A DNA stretch of 36,714 nucleotides from positions 1 to 36,714 of the forward strand of contig JAAEZO010000010.1 of the NCBI GenBank assembly GCA_018222825.1, given 5' to 3'. Positions 33,728 to 36,714 of this stretch are shown here, piece by piece; position 1 is the first letter of the stretch; each line of letters begins with the position of its first letter. The position numbers were made by a program, and so were the translations under genes. The stretch is from Gammaproteobacteria bacterium (GTDB taxonomy: Bacteria > Pseudomonadota > Gammaproteobacteria > Enterobacterales > Aeromonadaceae). Under the pieces are notes generated by a model, which did not search any database, had not been told where the DNA came from, and worked only from the letters and a program-made list of their open reading frames with translations.

Positions 33728-35170
33728 ATGGGTTTTCATGCCACCAGGATGGCGTTGGCTTTTTCTCTGCTGACACTGACGCCGCTACAGGCCGCCAACA
33801 GCCTGCCCGATATCGGCACCGCCGGGGTCAGCGCCATGTCGGTGGAGCGCGAAGCCCGCTTTGGACAGGCGTTTATCCGCTTTGCCCGTTCCAATCAACC
33901 GGTGAGCAACGACCCTGTACTCAACGAATACGTCACCGATCTGGGGCTCAAGCTTCTGTCTCAGGCCGACTCAGTACGGTTTCCGTTTCAGTTTCTGTTG
34001 CTCCGTGACGACAGCATCAACGCCAGCGCCTTTCTCGGTGGTGTATTGCAGTTGCATACCGGCCTGTTCCTGTATGCAGAAAACGAAAGCGAGCTGGCCT
34101 CGGTTATCGCCCACGAAATTACCCACGTCACCCAGCGTCATATCGCCCGCTATCTGGAATCCCAGTCGCGCAGCACCCCGCTGACCATCGCCGGGCTGGT
34201 AGGCTCGGTGGCACTGGCGGTGGTCAACCCACAGGCGGGCATGGCCGCACTGCAGACCACCCTGGGCCTGAAGATGCAGTCGGCCATCAACTATACCCGG
34301 GACAATGAATTCGAGGCGGATCGCATCGGCCTGCGTCTGCTCTACAACGCCGGCTTCGATCCCAATGCCATGGCCGGTTTTTTTCAGAAGCTGGCCGACA
34401 AGTATCAGTTTGCCAGCACGCCGCCGCCCATGCTGCTGACCCACCCGCTGCCCACCAGTCGTATTGCCGAAGCCCGCAGCCGGGCTCAGGACTATCCGGC
34501 CAAAAACTACCCGGTCAGCCTGGAATTTCAGTTGGCCAAGGCCAGGATCATGGTGCGTTTTCAGCAATCCGGTGCCGTTGATTTACAGCGTTTCTTTGAA
34601 CAGGCCGCCGTTGAAGGTGGCGACTGGCAAGCCGATGCGGCCCGTTATGGCCAGGCGCTGGCGCTATTGCAGGTCAGTGAGTACGACAAGGCGCGTCCCC
34701 TGCTGGAAGCCTTGGCAAGCCGCCACGCCAACAACATCTTTATTCTCGATGCGCTGACCGACCTGGATAACGCACAAGATCGCTTCGACAGCGCCATTAC
34801 CCGTTTACAGCGAGCCCAGAAACAACGCCCCGATAATCAGGTGGTGACCATCAATCTGGCCGACAGCCTGATGCAGGCGGGTCGTCATCAGGACGCCGCC
34901 ACCCTGCTCGACAATTATCTGCGCCGCCATCCGGAAAACCTGTTGGCCTGGGAGCTGATAGCTCAGGCCTACCGGCCGCTGAGTGACGAGTCTTCCTTCC
35001 GTCAGGCTCAGGCCGAAGTGGCGGCGCTGAAAGGTCGTTACGATATGGCGGTGGATCAGATGGAAATTGCCGCCAACCTGTCGAAGGACGCCATGCAGCG
35101 CGCCCGCCTCGGCGCCCGGCTGGAGCAACTGCGTCAGCAGCAGAAAGAATGGGATGCGCTGAGAAACTGA
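33728..35170 (+). CDS. bepA: Periplasmic M48 metalloprotease/chaperone BepA
   Basis: 480 residues (E. coli BepA/YfgC 487). It helps LptD and other outer-membrane proteins assemble and degrades stalled ones. A signal peptide ends near TPLQAA-NS. The M48 domain has the zinc motif HEITH (H129, E130, H133) in VIAHEITHVTQRH, the third ligand E196 in NEFEADRIGL, and the regulatory His region LLTHPLPTSRIAEA. TPR repeats fill the C-terminal half. The ATG at 33728 has AGGT 8 nt upstream and lies 3' of a promoter; the upstream in-frame extension adds non-homologous residues. It converges with the TlpA-like gene (8 bp between stops). Confidence 0.94.
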   Translation: MGFHATRMALAFSLLTLTPLQAANSLPDIGTAGVSAMSVEREARFGQAFIRFARSNQPVSNDPVLNEYVTDLGLKLLSQADSVRFPFQFLLLRDDSINASAFLGGVLQLHTGLFLYAENESELASVIAHEITHVTQRHIARYLESQSRSTPLTIAGLVGSVALAVVNPQAGMAALQTTLGLKMQSAINYTRDNEFEADRIGLRLLYNAGFDPNAMAGFFQKLADKYQFASTPPPMLLTHPLPTSRIAEARSRAQDYPAKNYPVSLEFQLAKARIMVRFQQSGAVDLQRFFEQAAVEGGDWQADAARYGQALALLQVSEYDKARPLLEALASRHANNIFILDALTDLDNAQDRFDSAITRLQRAQKQRPDNQVVTINLADSLMQAGRHQDAATLLDNYLRRHPENLLAWELIAQAYRPLSDESSFRQAQAEVAALKGRYDMAVDQMEIAANLSKDAMQRARLGARLEQLRQQQKEWDALRN

Positions 35171-35178
35171 TCCCCGTC

Positions 35179-35655
35179 CTAATCACCCCAATATATCTGC
35201 TGCCAGCGGGCCAGATCTTCCGCTTTCAGCTCGCCCTGATGGCTGTCGACCAGCTTGCCGCGCGGGTTGATCACCATGGTGGTCGGCAGTGCCCGCGGCG
35301 TTTCAAACGGCCAGGGGCCTGCCAGGCCGGCGGCCACCGGCATCGTCATTCGATAGTCCGTCTTCAGGCGCTCCAGCTCGGCGGGCGGCAGAGCATCGAA
35401 GCTTACAGCCACCACCGCCGGTCCCTCGGCGTCGTTGAATTCATTCGACTCATTCAGCTCATTTAGCAGGGGCATTTCCCGCAGGCAGGGGGCGCACCAC
35501 TCGGCAAAGTAGTTCACCACCAGCCACCGGCCCCGATAGTCACTCAATTCACGCTGTTCACCGTTCGACAGAGTCAGGGTCGCCGCATCGCCACACCCCG
35601 CCAACGAGGCCGCCAACAAGGTCATGGCCAAAAACAAAGACTGCTGCCTACCCAT
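35179..35655 (-). CDS. TlpA/ResA-like thioredoxin-fold lipoprotein
   Basis: 158 residues from the ATG at 35655, which has GGAGG 9-10 nt upstream; a GTG at 35673 overlaps that ribosome site. The lipobox SLAGC predicts lipidation at C21. The thioredoxin-like domain carries WCAPC (C54, C57) in NYFAEWCAPCLREMPLL and the cis-proline region ALPTTMVINPRG. Such envelope thiol-disulfide proteins act in cytochrome c maturation or periplasmic reduction; the partner is unknown. A redundant low-complexity run (NELNESNEFND) follows the active site. Confidence 0.9.
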   Translation of the reverse strand: MGRQQSLFLAMTLLAASLAGCGDAATLTLSNGEQRELSDYRGRWLVVNYFAEWCAPCLREMPLLNELNESNEFNDAEGPAVVAVSFDALPPAELERLKTDYRMTMPVAAGLAGPWPFETPRALPTTMVINPRGKLVDSHQGELKAEDLARWQQIYWGD

Positions 35656-35738
35656 ATGCTGTACCCTCCGCACTAGCTTTTATACAATCACTCGCACTAT
35701 CTCGTACCATGCCGGCTGCACCGCCACAGGAGTTTAGA

Positions 35739-36086
35739 ATGAGCCTACGAATCTATCATAATCCCCGCTGCTCAAAGAGCCGGGAAACCCTCGCCCTGCT
35801 GGAGCAGAAAGGCCTGAAACCCGAGATTATCAAATATCTCGACACGCCACCCGACGCAACTCAACTCAAGACCCTGCTGACCCAGCTGGGTATGAGCTCG
35901 GCCCGGGAACTGATGCGTACCAAGGAAGAAGAATACAAAAGTCTCGGCCTGGCCGGCGTGCACGACGAAGACGCCCTGATCGCCGCCATGGTAGCGCACC
36001 CCAGGCTGATCGAACGCCCCATCGTGGTCAATCATCACCAAGCTGCCCTGGGCCGTCCGCCCGAGCGAGTGCTGGAAATTCTGTAA
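35739..36086 (+). CDS. yfgD: ArsC-family protein, YfgD-type arsenate reductase (glutaredoxin-like)
   Basis: 115 residues. The active-site segment IYHNPRCSKSRETLALL holds the single catalytic cysteine C11 of the glutaredoxin-linked ArsC group, and the C-terminal RPIVVNHHQAALGRPPERVLEIL is typical. Proximity to perM and bepA identifies it with E. coli YfgD, whose physiological arsenate role is not established. The ATG at 35739 has AGGAG 6 nt upstream. Its stop overlaps the next start by one base (TAATG), so the two genes are coupled. Confidence 0.92.
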   Translation: MSLRIYHNPRCSKSRETLALLEQKGLKPEIIKYLDTPPDATQLKTLLTQLGMSSARELMRTKEEEYKSLGLAGVHDEDALIAAMVAHPRLIERPIVVNHHQAALGRPPERVLEIL

Positions 36087-36469
36087 TGAACATTAAACTG
36101 GCACGTTTGCTGGCACTGACCGGCTACCTTGGCCTGATCATCTGGGTCGCCCTCTGGCACAGCCTGCTCTCCCCGCACCCGGATCTCGGTGTGGGTTTCA
36201 TGCTGGTGATGTGGCTGCCCTGGCTGTTTATTCCCATGAAAGGCATGCTCAAGGGGAATCCCTATACCCATGCCTGGGCGGTGTATCTGCTGATGCCGTA
36301 TTTCTTGCACGCCGCCACCCTGCTGTGGGTGGATGAAGGCGAACGCTGGCTGGCGCTGGTCGAGCTGGTGCTGGCCAGCACCATGTTTATCGGTAACACC
36401 TACTATGCCAAGCTGCGCGGTCGCGAGCTGGGCCTGAGCATTCGCAAGAAAAAGCAAGACGCCGAGTAA
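36086..36469 (+). CDS. DUF2069 family inner-membrane protein
   Basis: 127 residues with four hydrophobic segments (about 8-25, 36-53, 65-82, 87-105) and a basic C-terminal tail RKKKQDAE. The pattern MLVMWLPWLFIPMKGMLKGNPYTHAW is characteristic of the small DUF2069 membrane family, whose function is unknown. It is translationally coupled to the YfgD-type gene by TAATG overlap. Confidence 0.85.
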   Translation: MNIKLARLLALTGYLGLIIWVALWHSLLSPHPDLGVGFMLVMWLPWLFIPMKGMLKGNPYTHAWAVYLLMPYFLHAATLLWVDEGERWLALVELVLASTMFIGNTYYAKLRGRELGLSIRKKKQDAE

Positions 36470-36474
36470 ACATA

Positions 36475-36503
36475 AAGGGGCTGGAGGTTACCCCCAGCCC
36501 CTT
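36475..36503 (+). terminator. Terminator after the DUF2069 gene (also readable from the other strand)
   Basis: 10-bp stem AAGGGGCTGG / CCAGCCCCTT, with further GG/CC pairing in the loop. The plus-strand tail is C-rich (CCCCTAC) and weak; the minus-strand tail TTTATGTTT is better, so it may also serve the gene entering from the right edge. Confidence 0.6.
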
Positions 36504-36631
36504 CCCCTACTGCCAATCAACTCGAGTTTTCTGCCGTCATTTACCGCGAAGGCGGAAGTCCGGCGTCATATACCATGGCTCTTAGCCTGCGCGTGAATGC
36601 CCAAGGCTCAACAGCGGCCCCGTCCCGATAT

Positions 36632-36714
36632 TTACACCGTTCTGGGCTGAAGATGCCGCGACCAGCGGTTTTCCAGCCGGCGAAAGCCCCAGACCAGCAG
36701 AAAGGTCAGACACA
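36632..36714 (-). CDS. C-terminal end of a membrane protein gene, possibly an ABC transporter permease
   Basis: The last 27 codons before a TAA stop at 36632-36634 read LTFLLVWGFRRLENRWSRHL and then QPRTV. A hydrophobic segment followed by a basic amphipathic tail is typical of the end of polar amino-acid ABC permeases, but the stretch is too short to assign. The rest is outside the window. The interval 36504-36631 shows no gene. Confidence 0.35.
   Translation of the reverse strand, partial: CLTFLLVWGFRRLENRWSRHLQPRTV

Overview
The window is a chromosomal stretch of a gammaproteobacterium, at mid-to-high GC except for one AT-rich promoter region. Gene content and order (ubiT/ubiUV beside nlpI; queA-tgt-yajC-secD-secF; yejK/yejL/yejM; perM, bepA and the yfgD-type arsenate reductase homologue) follow the Enterobacterales/Vibrionales/Aeromonadales pattern. 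The bkd operon, a Pseudomonas-type isocitrate lyase and an SNF symporter suggest a marine or aquatic Aeromonadales-like bacterium (Oceanimonas/Oceanisphaera/Zobellella type). That assignment is inference. No rRNA, tRNA, CRISPR array, phage or complete insertion sequence is seen.

Layout. 1-303: 5' part of trmJ. 362-2932: ubiT divergent from ubiUV, the oxygen-independent ubiquinone hydroxylation set, with an FNR-like box between them. 2959-3832: nlpI. 3953-9670: the minus-strand queA-tgt-yajC-secD-secF cluster, unusually split between queA and tgt by a structured repeat. 9850-10955: a CBS-pair protein coupled to acpH. 10916-16246: a minus-strand operon for the branched-chain 2-oxoacid dehydrogenase E1alpha, E1beta and E2, ending in a Hanks-type Ser/Thr kinase with an unassigned C-terminal half. 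16462-18060: isocitrate lyase. 18061-18887: a long AT-rich regulatory region. 18888-21074: ahpC and ahpF behind a perfect OxyR half-site. 21156-28207: yejK, yejL and yejM, with yejK separated from yejL by about 3.8 kb. 28270-30468: an NlpC/P60 lipoprotein, a phosphopantetheinyl transferase and cnoX. 30469-30939: a composite repeat. 30940-36469: SNF symporter, PerM-family protein, TusA-like protein, bepA, a TlpA-like lipoprotein, yfgD and a DUF2069 protein. 36632-36714: the tail of a membrane protein gene.

The most unusual features are four. (1) A LuxR-type regulator and a 921-residue di-haem peroxidase-like protein sit between yejK and yejL, and copies of the yejK/yejL intergenic region flank them as about 71-bp imperfect direct repeats. 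(2) Three copies of a dispersed nested-hairpin repeat occur, two of them in opposite orientation inside a MITE-like unit with ATACCAA/TTGGTAT ends. (3) A protein kinase gene follows bkdB, and its putative substrate E1alpha keeps serines at both positions that are phosphorylated in the animal enzyme. (4) The icl-ahpC intergenic region is long and carries several palindromes, an OxyR site and an orphan terminator-like hairpin.

Functional themes are envelope biogenesis and quality control (NlpI, SecDF-YajC, YejM, NlpC/P60, BepA), redox and oxygen response (UbiTUV, AhpCF, di-haem peroxidase, TlpA-like, CnoX) and use of branched-chain or C2 carbon sources (Bkd, isocitrate lyase). All functions come from motif recognition and remembered family sequences; no database search was run.
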